Source of the DNA: Streptomyces fumanus
GTDB lineage: Bacteria > Actinomycetota > Actinomycetes > Streptomycetales > Streptomycetaceae
Assembly (NCBI RefSeq): GCF_014655295.1
Contig: NZ_BNBI01000001.1
Span: 434,001 to 498,000 of the forward strand
DNA: 64,000 nucleotides
Direction of reading: 5' to 3'
Part shown: positions 47,035-54,829 of the stretch, piece after piece
How positions within the stretch are numbered: the first letter of the stretch is position 1
Layout of the letters: the number at the start of each line of letters is the position of its first letter
Notes under the pieces: model-generated
Told to the model about the DNA's origin: nothing
Seen by the model: the letters and a program-made list of their open reading frames with translations, nothing else
The model's database searches: none
Made by a program: the position numbers and the translations under genes

Positions 47035-47389
47035 GGACACTCCGCGGGGGTGTGGGCAGGTCGGGACACCGTGACGCTATACCGGCCGCGCGGCGGCGAT
47101 CACCGTCGGCGCCCGACAAAGGGGGCGACGGGGACTTGGTGGGCTTCGCACAACGGACGCCGCTCACACCACCCGGGAGGTGATGCCGGTCACTGAGGTC
47201 GGGTGGTGTGGGCTACCCGGAGCAGGGGCGGACCCGACTGTGGGGTCTCTCCAAGCCGTGATGGCGGTGTCACCCTGCGGAAGGCGGGCGTCCGCATGCT
47301 GGGCGGGCGCTGCCGGACGGCGGCCGTTGCGCTGAGACTATGGGCGTTTTTTCATCCCCGTCCCCGCACGCATTGGACGAGCCGCGCCC
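47035..47389. other. Divergent 355-bp bioY-permease 2 spacer with 11-bp inverted repeat
   Basis: No gene. The clearest item is a perfect inverted repeat, CACACCACCCG (47165-47175) and CGGGTGGTGTG (47200-47210), with a 24-base spacer holding GGGAGGTGATG. It may be an operator for bioY or permease 2 or a leader hairpin. AT-richer sequence around 47335-47360 could hold the permease promoter. No BirA-type operator was recognised. Confidence 0.45.
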
Positions 47390-48766
47390 ATGCCCAGCAC
47401 CACCAAGGAAACGCCCCCGGCGGAGCACGCCGCCCTCGCCCACGGCCTCAAGCAGCGCCATCTGTCGATGATCGCCCTCGGCGGGGTCATCGGCGCCGGG
47501 CTGTTCGTCGGGTCCGGGGCCGGCATCGCCGCCGCCGGTCCCTCGATCGTCATCGCCTACGCCCTGTCCGGCCTGCTGGTGATGCTGGTCATGCGGATGC
47601 TGGGCGAGATGTCCGCCGCGTATCCGTCCTCGGGTTCCTTCTCCGCGCACGCCGAACGGGCGATCGGCCCCTGGGCCGGTTTCACGGCCGGCTGGGCGTT
47701 CTGGGTGCTGCTGTGCACGGCGGTGGGCCTGGAGGGCATCGGGGCCGCGCAGATCGTGCACGGCTGGCTGCCGGGGACGCCCGAGTGGGCGTGGGTGGCG
47801 CTGTTCATGGTGGTGTTCTGCGGCACCAACCTGGCCGCCGTGCGCAACTTCGGCGAGTTCGAGTTCTGGTTCGCCGCCCTGAAGGTCGGCGCGATCTCGC
47901 TGTTCCTGGTGCTCGGCGTGCTGGCCGTGGCCGGGGTGCTGCCCGGCACCGACTCCCCCGGCACCAGCCACCTCGCCGACTTCCTGCCCCACGGCGGCGA
48001 CGGCCTGATCATCGGCCTGCTCGCCTCGGTCTTCGCGTACGGCGGCCTGGAGACGGTCACCATCGCCGCCGCCGAGTCGGAGGACCCGGTCAAGGGCGTG
48101 GCGGGCGCGGTGCGCACCGCGATGTGGCGGATCGCGCTGTTCTACATCGGCTCGATGGCGGTCATCGTCACCCTGGTCCCCTGGGACTCCCCGGAGGTCG
48201 TCGAGAAGGGCCCGTACGTCGCCGCCCTCGACGAACTCGGCATCCCGGGCGCCGGCCAGCTCATGAACGTGGTCGTGCTGGTGGCGCTGCTGAGCGCGAT
48301 GAACGCCAACATCTACGGCTCCTCCCGCATCGCCTACTCGCTGGTGGAGCGCGGCCAGGGCCCGAGGGCGCTGGGCCGGGTCTCCGGCGGGGTGCCGCGG
48401 GTCGCGGTGCTGGTCTCCTCCGTCTTCGGCTTCGGGTGCGTGCTGCTCAGCTACTGGCGGCCGGACGACGTCTTCTCCTGGCTGCTGAACATGATCGGCG
48501 CGGTCATCCTGGTCGTCTGGGTCTTCATCGCCGTCGCCCAGCTCCGGCTGCGGCGCCGCCTGGCGCGCGAGGCGCCGGAGAAGCTGGTGGTGCGGATGTG
48601 GGGCTACCCGTGGCTGACCTGGGTGGCGCTGGCGGGCATGGCCGCGGTCTTCGTCCTGATGGCCCGGGAGCCGGACACCCGCGTGCAGTTGTACTCCACG
48701 GGCGGGATGACGCTCGTGCTGGCGGCCGTCGGCTGGGCCCGGCAGCGCGCCCGCTCGCGCGGCTGA
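47390..48766 (+). CDS. APC-family amino acid permease 2
   Basis: 458-residue paralogue of permease 1, with the same [21 protein letters not shown] first helix, [22 protein letters not shown] and the shared [20 protein letters not shown] near the C-terminus. Twelve membrane segments are expected. The ATG at 47390 lacks a clear ribosome-binding site. A strong hairpin terminates it. The similarity with the gene at 44722 suggests an old tandem duplication now split by bioY. Confidence 0.9.
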   Translation: MPSTTKETPPAEHAALAHGLKQRHLSMIALGGVIGAGLFVGSGAGIAAAGPSIVIAYALSGLLVMLVMRMLGEMSAAYPSSGSFSAHAERAIGPWAGFTAGWAFWVLLCTAVGLEGIGAAQIVHGWLPGTPEWAWVALFMVVFCGTNLAAVRNFGEFEFWFAALKVGAISLFLVLGVLAVAGVLPGTDSPGTSHLADFLPHGGDGLIIGLLASVFAYGGLETVTIAAAESEDPVKGVAGAVRTAMWRIALFYIGSMAVIVTLVPWDSPEVVEKGPYVAALDELGIPGAGQLMNVVVLVALLSAMNANIYGSSRIAYSLVERGQGPRALGRVSGGVPRVAVLVSSVFGFGCVLLSYWRPDDVFSWLLNMIGAVILVVWVFIAVAQLRLRRRLAREAPEKLVVRMWGYPWLTWVALAGMAAVFVLMAREPDTRVQLYSTGGMTLVLAAVGWARQRARSRG

Positions 48767-48781
48767 CCCGCCCCGGCCCGC

Positions 48782-48817
48782 AGGGCCCCCGCACCACGTC
48801 CGGTGCGGGGGCCCTTT
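48782..48817 (+). terminator. Terminator after permease 2
   Basis: Perfect 14-bp arms AGGGCCCCCGCACC (48782-48795) and GGTGCGGGGGCCCT (48802-48815) with a six-base loop and a following TT, 16 bases after the permease stop. Confidence 0.85.
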
Positions 48818-48862
48818 CGTGTGCCGGGGACGCGCGACCCCCTTGCTGCTGCTAGCGTGCAC

Positions 48863-48879
48863 CTGCAATCCTTTTGCAA
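48863..48879 (+). promoter_or_regulatory. Nur (nickel regulator) box in the sodF promoter
   Basis: TGCAA (48864-48868), five bases, TTGCAA (48874-48879) match the known Streptomyces Nur box, TTGCaa-N5-ttGCAA. It lies 24 bases before the sodF start. Nickel-loaded Nur bound here would block sodF transcription, so the Fe enzyme is made only when nickel is scarce. Confidence 0.85.
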
Positions 48880-48902
48880 TAAGAGGTCGGAGGGGATCCG
48901 CC

Positions 48903-49544
48903 ATGCCCGTCTACACGCTTCCTGAACTGCCGTACGACTACTCCGCGCTGGCCCCGGTGATCAGCCCGGAGATCATCGAGCTGCACCACGACAAGCACCA
49001 CGCGGCCTATGTGAAGGGCGCCAACGACACGCTGGAGCAGCTCGCCGAGGCCCGCGACAAGGAGCAGTGGGGCGCGATCAACGGCCTGGAGAAGAACCTC
49101 GGCTTCCATCTCTCCGGCCACATCCTGCACTCGATCTACTGGCACAACATGACCGGCGACGGCGGCGGCGAACCGCTGGCGGCGGACGGCGTGGGCGAGC
49201 TGGCGGACGCGATCGCCGAGTCGTTCGGCTCCTTCGCGGGCTTCAAGGCGCAGCTCTCCAAGGCCGCCGCGACCACGCAGGGCTCCGGCTGGGGCGTCCT
49301 GGCCTACGAGCCGCTCAGCGGCCGGCTGATCGTCGAGCAGGTCTACGACCACCAGGGCAACGTCGGCCAGGGCTCGGTGCCGATCCTGGTCTTCGACGCC
49401 TGGGAGCACGCCTTCTACCTGCAGTACCGCAACCAGAAGGTCGACTTCATCGAGGCGATGTGGCAGGTCGTGAACTGGCAGGACGTGGCGCGGCGGTACG
49501 CGGCCGCGAAGTCCCGCGCCGACGTGCTGCTGCTGGCGCCCTGA
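48903..49544 (+). CDS. sodF: Iron superoxide dismutase
   Basis: 213-residue Fe/Mn-family superoxide dismutase removing superoxide in the cytoplasm. [18 protein letters not shown] starts the helical-hairpin domain with metal ligand His residues in [10 protein letters not shown] and [12 protein letters not shown]; the C-terminal ligands are in [18 protein letters not shown] precedes the ATG at 48903. The Nur box upstream and a possible small RNA in its 3' untranslated region match the known nickel-dependent switch between SodF and the nickel enzyme SodN in Streptomyces. Confidence 0.97.
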   Translation: MPVYTLPELPYDYSALAPVISPEIIELHHDKHHAAYVKGANDTLEQLAEARDKEQWGAINGLEKNLGFHLSGHILHSIYWHNMTGDGGGEPLAADGVGELADAIAESFGSFAGFKAQLSKAAATTQGSGWGVLAYEPLSGRLIVEQVYDHQGNVGQGSVPILVFDAWEHAFYLQYRNQKVDFIEAMWQVVNWQDVARRYAAAKSRADVLLLAP

Positions 49545-49650
49545 CGGGCCGCCGCTGAAGCGTCCCGCCTCGTGATCGTCTTCTCACCCTTCACGGCGGC
49601 GGGCGGAAAGAGGGAAGCCCCCGCGAGGACGTGACTCGCGGGGGCTTTCC
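49545..49650 (+). ncRNA. Candidate s-SodF small RNA (sodF 3' untranslated region)
   Basis: In S. coelicolor the sodF 3' untranslated region is processed to a stable RNA of about 90 nt that pairs with sodN mRNA. Here the region between the sodF stop and the terminator is of that size and ends in a strong hairpin, arms AAGCCCCCGCGAG (49615-49627) and CTCGCGGGGGCTT (49635-49647). The pairing segment cannot be checked because sodN is not in the window. Confidence 0.45.
49615..49647. terminator. Bidirectional terminator between sodF and the DsbA-like gene
   Basis: Thirteen-base-pair arms AAGCCCCCGCGAG and CTCGCGGGGGCTT around GACGTGA, lying between convergent stops at 49544 and 49671. Confidence 0.85.
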
Positions 49651-49670
49651 CGTACCGGTGGCCGCCGGGC

Positions 49671-50309
49671 CTACAGGTTGCTGAAGTCCGGGCCCTTGGT
49701 GCGGGTGCGCTTGATCTCGTAGAAGCCGGGGACCGAGGCGACCGCGAGGGTGCCGTCCCAGAGCCGGGCGGCCTCCTCGCCCTTGGGGGCGGGGGTGACG
49801 ACCGGGCCGAAGAAGGCGAGCTGCCGGCCGTCCGCGCCGGGCACGGCGATGACCGGGGTGCCGACCTCCTGGCCGACCTTGTCGATGCCCTCCTTGTGGG
49901 AGGCGCGCAACTGGGGCTCGTAAGGGGTGTCGTCCCAGTGCTCCATGAGGGACTCGGGCAGCCCGGCCTCCTTGAGCGCGGCGGCGGTCGCCTCCTTCGT
50001 CGGGCCCTCGCCCCGGTTGTGGAAGCGGGTGCCGAGCGCGGTGTAGAGGTCGCCGAGCACCTCGGCGCCGTGCTCCTCCTGGGCGGCGATGACGACGCGG
50101 ACCGGGCCCCACGCCTTGGTCTCCAGCATCTCGCGGTACTCCTCGGGGAGCTGGTCGAGCTTGTCCTCGTTGAGCACGGCGAGGCTCATCAGGTGCCAGC
50201 GGACCTCGATGTCACGGACCTTCTCCACCTCCAGGACCCACCGGGAGGTCATCCAGGCCCAGGGGCACAGCGGGTCGAACCAGAAGTCGACGGGCGTCTT
50301 CTCCGACAT
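49671..50309 (-). CDS. DsbA-like mycothiol-dependent reductase (Rv2466c family), monothiol variant
   Basis: 212-residue thioredoxin-fold protein. VDFWFDPLCPWAWMTSRW aligns with the start of M. tuberculosis Rv2466c, a mycothiol-dependent reductase that activates certain nitro prodrugs, and KAWGPVRVVIAA, GTPVIAV and YEIKRTRT match further along. The family motif CPWC is CPWA here: Cys15 is present but the second Cys is Ala18. A monothiol mechanism with mycothiol is therefore likely. The ATG at 50309 has GAGGAGA upstream. Convergent with sodF, so the neighbours suggest a redox role. Confidence 0.85.
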   Translation of the reverse strand: MSEKTPVDFWFDPLCPWAWMTSRWVLEVEKVRDIEVRWHLMSLAVLNEDKLDQLPEEYREMLETKAWGPVRVVIAAQEEHGAEVLGDLYTALGTRFHNRGEGPTKEATAAALKEAGLPESLMEHWDDTPYEPQLRASHKEGIDKVGQEVGTPVIAVPGADGRQLAFFGPVVTPAPKGEEAARLWDGTLAVASVPGFYEIKRTRTKGPDFSNL

Positions 50310-50456
50310 GTCTCTCCTCAAGGGGCACGTACTGCGGGCCGATCTCCGGGGAAACACCGCGGCCCGCCCCGGCCATTCCCGGCTGACCGCCGTCAGGGGC
50401 ACATGGCAGGATCGGTGCTGTCCACATCCTGAACACCAGCCGAGGGAGTGCCGCCC

Positions 50457-53036
50457 GTGCCCGGTGAGAATCTGTCCCGTGACGAGGCCCGGGAGCGGGC
50501 CGCGCTGCTGTCCGTCGACGGGTACGAGGTGTCCCTCGACGTGCGCTCGGCCGTCGGCGAGCACGCCGGGAGCGGGCCGCGCACCTTCCGGTCCGTCACC
50601 ACGATCCGCTTCCGCTGCAACGAGCCCGGCGCGTCCAGCTTCGCCGATCTGATCGCGCCGAGCGTGACCGCCGTCTCCCTCAACGGCCGCGACCTCGACC
50701 CGAGCGAGGTCTTCGACGGCTCCCGGATCGTCCTGGAGGACCTGGCCGCCGACAACGAGCTGGTGGTCGACGCCCGCTGCGCGTACTCCCGCACCGGCGA
50801 GGGCCTGCACCGCTTCGTCGACCCCGAGGACGGCGAGGTCTACCTCTACACCCAGTACGAGCCGGCCGACTCCCGCCGGGTCTTCGCCAATTTCGAGCAG
50901 CCGGACCTCAAGGCGCCCTTCCGCTTCGAGGTGCGGGCGCCCGAGGAGTGGACGGTGTGGTCCAACGGGGCCGGGGAGCGCGCCGACGGGGTGTGGCGGT
51001 TCGCGGAGACCAAGCCCATCTCCACGTACATCACCTGCGTGGTCGCCGGGCCGTACCACTACGTCACGGACCTGTACGAGCGCACCCTCGCGGACGGCAC
51101 CAGGCTGCGGATCCCGCTGGGCGCGCTGTGCCGCAAGGGGCTGGCGCCCTACTTCGACGCGGACGACGTGTTCCTGATCACCAAGCAGGGCCTGGACTTC
51201 TTCCACGACCACTTCGACTACCCGTACCCGTTCGGCAAGTACGACCAGGCGTTCGTGCCCGAGTACAACCTCGGCGCGATGGAGAACCCGGGGCTGGTGA
51301 CCTTCCGCGAGGAGTACATCTTCCGCGGGAAGGTGACCCGGGCGTCGTACGAGGGCCGCGCCAACACGATCCTGCACGAGATGGCGCACATGTGGTTCGG
51401 CGACCTGGTCACCATGGAGTGGTGGGACGACCTGTGGCTGAAGGAGTCCTTCGCCGACTACATGGGCGCCTTCGCCAACGTCGGCGCCACCCGGTTCACG
51501 GACGCCTGGATCACCTTCGCCAACCGGCGCAAGGCGTGGGCGTACCGCGCCGACCAGTTGCCGTCCACCCACCCGGTCACCGCCGACATCCGCGACCTGG
51601 AGGACGCCAAGCTCAACTTCGACGGCATCACGTACGCCAAGGGCGCCTCGGTGCTCAAGCAGTTGGCGGCGTACGTCGGACAGGACGCGTTCCTGGAGGG
51701 CGCCCGCCGGTACTTCAAGCGGCACGCGTACGGCAACACGCGCCTGGGCGACCTGCTGTCGGTGCTGGAGGAGACCAGCGGCCGGGACATGGCGGCCTGG
51801 GCCCGGTCCTGGCTCCAGACCGCGGGCGTCAACGCGCTGACCCCGCAGGTGCTGCTCACCACCGACGGGCGGATCGACGAGCTGGCGGTGGTGCAGGAGG
51901 CCGCCGAGTCGCACCCCGAACTGCGCCCGCACCGGGTGGCGGTCGGCCTGTACCGGCGCGGCGCGGACGGCGCGCTGGAGCGGTACGCGCGGGCCGAGAC
52001 CGACGTCGACGGGCCGCGCACGGTCGTCGGCGCACTGGCGGGCGAGCAGGCGCCGGAGCTGGTGCTGGTCAACGACGACGACCTGACGTACTGCAAGATC
52101 CGCTTCGACGCGACCTCGCTGGCCACGCTGCGGGCCGCCCTCGGCGACATGACCGACCCGCTGGCGCGGGCGCTGTGCTGGTCGGCGCTGTGGAACATGA
52201 CGCGGGACGCGCTGCTGCCCGCGCGGGACTTCATCGACCTGGTGCTCAGGTTCGCGGGGCGCGAGTCGGACATCGGCGTGCTCCAGATGCTGCACGCCTG
52301 GGCGCAGTCGGCGCTCACCCACTACGCCGCCCCCGACTGGCGGGAGACCGGCGGGGCGCTGCTCGCCGAGGGCGCGCTGCGGGAGCTGCGGGAGGCCGGG
52401 GCGGGCAGCGAGCAGCAGCTCGCCTGGGCGCGGTTCTTCGCGGCGGTGGCCTCCGGCGACGCGGACCTGCGACTGCTGCAGGACCTGCTGGAGGGCACCG
52501 AGAAGATCGACGGGCTGGAGGTCGACCAGGAGCTGCGCTGGGCCTTCCTCGAACCGCTCGCCGCGCACGGGGTGGCCGACGAGGCGGTGCTCGCCGCCGA
52601 ACTGGCCCGCGACGACACCGCGTCCGGCAAGCGCCACCAGGTGCGCTGCCTGGCCGCGCGTCCCTCGGCGGCGGTCAAGGCGCAGGCGTGGGCGCAGGTC
52701 GTGGAGTCCGACGCGCTGTCCAACGCGCTGGTCGAGGCGACGATCGCCGGGTTCGTCCAGCCCACCCAGCGGGAGTTGCTCGCCCCGTACGCGGAGAAGT
52801 ACTTCGCGGTGATCGAGCGGGTGTGGCGGGAGCGGTCGATCCAGATCGGCATGGACGTGGTGCGCGGGCTCTTCCCCGGGCTGCGGGACTCGCCGGAGAC
52901 GCTGACGGCGGCGGACGCGTGGCTGGCCGCCCACGAGGGGGCGGCGCCGGCGCTGCGGCGGCTGGTGCTGGAGGCCCGGGACGATCTGGCCCGGGCGCTG
53001 CGGGGGCAGGCGTGCGATGCGGGTGGGGTGGGCTGA
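50457..53036 (+). CDS. pepN: Aminopeptidase N (M1 zinc metallopeptidase)
   Basis: 859-residue zinc aminopeptidase removing N-terminal residues from peptides. The exopeptidase motif GAMEN lies in YNLGAMENPGLVTF and the zinc site is HEMAH (residues 307-311) with the second Glu in WLKESFADY. A C-terminal ERAP1-like helical domain completes the usual length. The GTG at 50457 (VPGENLSRDEARER) has GAGGGAG eight bases upstream, better than the GTG at 50448. It is divergent from the DsbA-like gene. Confidence 0.95.
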   Translation: MPGENLSRDEARERAALLSVDGYEVSLDVRSAVGEHAGSGPRTFRSVTTIRFRCNEPGASSFADLIAPSVTAVSLNGRDLDPSEVFDGSRIVLEDLAADNELVVDARCAYSRTGEGLHRFVDPEDGEVYLYTQYEPADSRRVFANFEQPDLKAPFRFEVRAPEEWTVWSNGAGERADGVWRFAETKPISTYITCVVAGPYHYVTDLYERTLADGTRLRIPLGALCRKGLAPYFDADDVFLITKQGLDFFHDHFDYPYPFGKYDQAFVPEYNLGAMENPGLVTFREEYIFRGKVTRASYEGRANTILHEMAHMWFGDLVTMEWWDDLWLKESFADYMGAFANVGATRFTDAWITFANRRKAWAYRADQLPSTHPVTADIRDLEDAKLNFDGITYAKGASVLKQLAAYVGQDAFLEGARRYFKRHAYGNTRLGDLLSVLEETSGRDMAAWARSWLQTAGVNALTPQVLLTTDGRIDELAVVQEAAESHPELRPHRVAVGLYRRGADGALERYARAETDVDGPRTVVGALAGEQAPELVLVNDDDLTYCKIRFDATSLATLRAALGDMTDPLARALCWSALWNMTRDALLPARDFIDLVLRFAGRESDIGVLQMLHAWAQSALTHYAAPDWRETGGALLAEGALRELREAGAGSEQQLAWARFFAAVASGDADLRLLQDLLEGTEKIDGLEVDQELRWAFLEPLAAHGVADEAVLAAELARDDTASGKRHQVRCLAARPSAAVKAQAWAQVVESDALSNALVEATIAGFVQPTQRELLAPYAEKYFAVIERVWRERSIQIGMDVVRGLFPGLRDSPETLTAADAWLAAHEGAAPALRRLVLEARDDLARALRGQACDAGGVG

Positions 53037-53060
53037 GCCGAGTCGTGGGTGCGGGTGGGT

Positions 53061-53091
53061 GGGGGCTGGTCGCGCAGTTCCCCGCGCCCCT
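53061..53091. repeat. Dispersed Streptomyces intergenic element
   Basis: GGGGGCTGGT followed by CGCGCAGTTCCCCGCGCCCC. I recall this sequence as a very common short intergenic element in Streptomyces genomes, often near gene ends. It can form a small CGCG/CGCG hairpin. Only one copy occurs in this window. Confidence 0.5.
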
Positions 53092-53262
53092 GGCGGCGCT
53101 TTTCCGCCGGGTGTTACCAAGTGGTGGCAGTGTGCGGGTGTCCCGCCGGTGAGCTGGGGTTTCGCAGGCGAACTGGTGTGCATTAGGGCCGGGTTGTCCT
53201 GATTTGGTGGCGGGCTTGTAACAGGGGTTAAGGGGTGGTCCGCGTGCGGGAAACCCCCCGGC

Positions 53263-54297
53263 ATGACGCACAACACCCCGCTCTCCCCCCGCCGCCTGCA
53301 CCACCTCGCCGGCGGACCCCGCCGGGTGCTGACCGCCGGGCAGCTCCGCGCGCACGGGGTCACGGCCGCGCAGATCACCGAGCAGTGCCGGTCCGGCGGC
53401 CCCTGGCAGCAGCTCCTGCCCGGGGTCGTCCTGCTCCGGCCGGGCCCGCCGACCGGCGAGGAGAGACTGCGCGCGGTCCTGCTGTACGCGGGCTGGGAGC
53501 GCACCCCGGGCGGGGTCCCGGCCCAGCCCGGCCGGGAGACGGGGGCCTCGCCGGTGCCGGCGATGATCACCGGGGTGGCCGCGCTGACCCTGCACGGCTT
53601 CGCCGCCGCTCCCCCGCTGCCCTCGCTGGCCCGCATCGACGTCCTGGTGCCCCGGACCCGCCGGGTGCGCTCGGCCGGGTGCGCCCGGATCGTGCGCGCG
53701 GCCGGGCTGCCCGAGGCGAAGCTGGTGGCGGGCATCCCCGTCGCGCCGGTCGCGCGGGCCCTGGCGGACGCGGTGGCCGAGCAGGCCGACGCGGACGTGG
53801 TGCGGGCGCTGCTGACCGAGGCGGTGCGCGAGGGGCACTGCGAACCGGCGGCGGTGGTGGAGGAGCTGATCCGGGCCCGGCTGCTGAGCCGCCCGCACGT
53901 GATCGACGCGGTCGAGTCGCTGGTGGCCGAGGGGCGGGCGCTCGCGGAGGAACGGCTGTACCGGATGGTCCGCGACCACGCCCTGCCCGACCCGCTGTGG
54001 AACGTCGACCTGCGGCTGCCCGGCGGCCCCCACCTCGGCGGCGTGGACGCCTACTGGCCGGACCACGCGGTCGCCGTCGACCTGGACACCGGCGCCCACC
54101 GGCAGCGCGACGACGAGCTGTGGCCGGAGCGCGCCCGGCGGCGCGAGCACCTGGAGCACCTGGGCATCACGGTCGTCCAGCTCTCCCCGCGACAGCTCCG
54201 CGACGCCCCGGAGCAGCAGGCGGCCGTGGTCCGTACGGCGCTGATGGCGGCGCACGACCGGGAGCCCGCCGCCCCGGTGGTGGTGCTGCCCCGATAG
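53263..54297 (+). CDS. AbiEi-antitoxin-like / DUF559-like orphan protein
   Basis: 344-residue protein. The N-terminus (GGPRRVLTAGQLRAHGVTAA) resembles the winged-helix of AbiEi-type antitoxin-like proteins; the middle contains ITGVAALTLHGF typical of that group; the C-terminus (LGGVDAYWPDHAVAVDLDT ... HLEHLGITVVQLSP) resembles the Vsr/DUF559 endonuclease-like fold. Such proteins are plentiful orphans in actinobacteria and no AbiEii toxin gene is adjacent. The start is the ATG at 53263 with no clear ribosome-binding site. Function uncertain. Confidence 0.7.
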   Translation: MTHNTPLSPRRLHHLAGGPRRVLTAGQLRAHGVTAAQITEQCRSGGPWQQLLPGVVLLRPGPPTGEERLRAVLLYAGWERTPGGVPAQPGRETGASPVPAMITGVAALTLHGFAAAPPLPSLARIDVLVPRTRRVRSAGCARIVRAAGLPEAKLVAGIPVAPVARALADAVAEQADADVVRALLTEAVREGHCEPAAVVEELIRARLLSRPHVIDAVESLVAEGRALAEERLYRMVRDHALPDPLWNVDLRLPGGPHLGGVDAYWPDHAVAVDLDTGAHRQRDDELWPERARRREHLEHLGITVVQLSPRQLRDAPEQQAAVVRTALMAAHDREPAAPVVVLPR

Positions 54298-54299
54298 CG

Positions 54300-54567
54300 A
54301 CGTGCCGGGTGACCGGAGCCGGTGGAGTGTCCGGCCCCGCCGGAAAAGCGGTTGCCCCGGTGCGGGTGTGCTGCTCGTCCACGGCAGCGGACACAACGCC
54401 GCGGTCTCACGACCAGCAGCCCCCGCCCGCTCTCCCCCTCCGGGTCGTCCCGCACCTTTGGAAGCACCCGCACCGGATCCGACACGTCCACGACCAGCAC
54501 GGCGTCCTCGACATCCCCGGTCCACCGAGACGCCGTACTTGCTCAGCAGCTTGCGGAGGTCCCCCAC
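54300..54567 (-). pseudogene. Decayed ATP-binding (RsbW/HATPase-like) regulator fragment
   Basis: On the minus strand, two frames read DLRKLLSKYGVSV and then, after a shift, VEDAVLVVDVSDPVRVLP and GESGRGLLVV. This fits the last third of the small histidine-kinase-like ATP-binding regulators common in Streptomyces (VEVSDP ... GRGLLLV), but no frame is open throughout and the rest of the domain is missing. It is a probable relic, related to the decayed XRE regulator next to it. Confidence 0.4.
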
Positions 54568-54593
54568 GTTCGGAAGTTGAGAGTTGCAGGGAT

Positions 54594-54829
54594 GCCTCGG
54601 AGATCCGCAGTCCCACGACCGCTTTCGAGTCGCTGATCAATCTCAACCGGGATTCCCATCAGCAGGACTGGCTCACCCAGTACCGCGGTCTCATGACGGT
54701 CGTCTAGGGCCTCCTCCAGACCGAGGCATACGCCCTCGCCACGCATGAGCTGAACAAGCCGGTCGAGGAGTACACCTCGGAGTTCATCCGAAGCGGTGTG
54801 GAGCTACGAGTAAGGCGGCGCGAGCCGGC
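54594..54829 (+). pseudogene. Decayed XRE-type regulator fragment (DUF5753-like)
   Basis: In one plus-strand frame the sequence reads DWLTQYRGLMTVV, a TAG stop (54705-54707), then GLLQTEAYALATHELNKPVE. GLLQTEAYA is the hallmark of the ligand-binding domain of Streptomyces XRE regulators (IPGLLQTE.YA), but the helix-turn-helix part is gone, a segment is missing around the stop, and the end merges into the 3' end of the next gene. This is a gene remnant. Confidence 0.5.

Noticed and set aside
49671..53735. Minus-strand frame of 1354 codons over pepN and the DsbA-like gene
   Set aside because: Only the last 213 codons are a real gene; the rest is antisense to pepN, which has HEMAH and GAMEN motifs.
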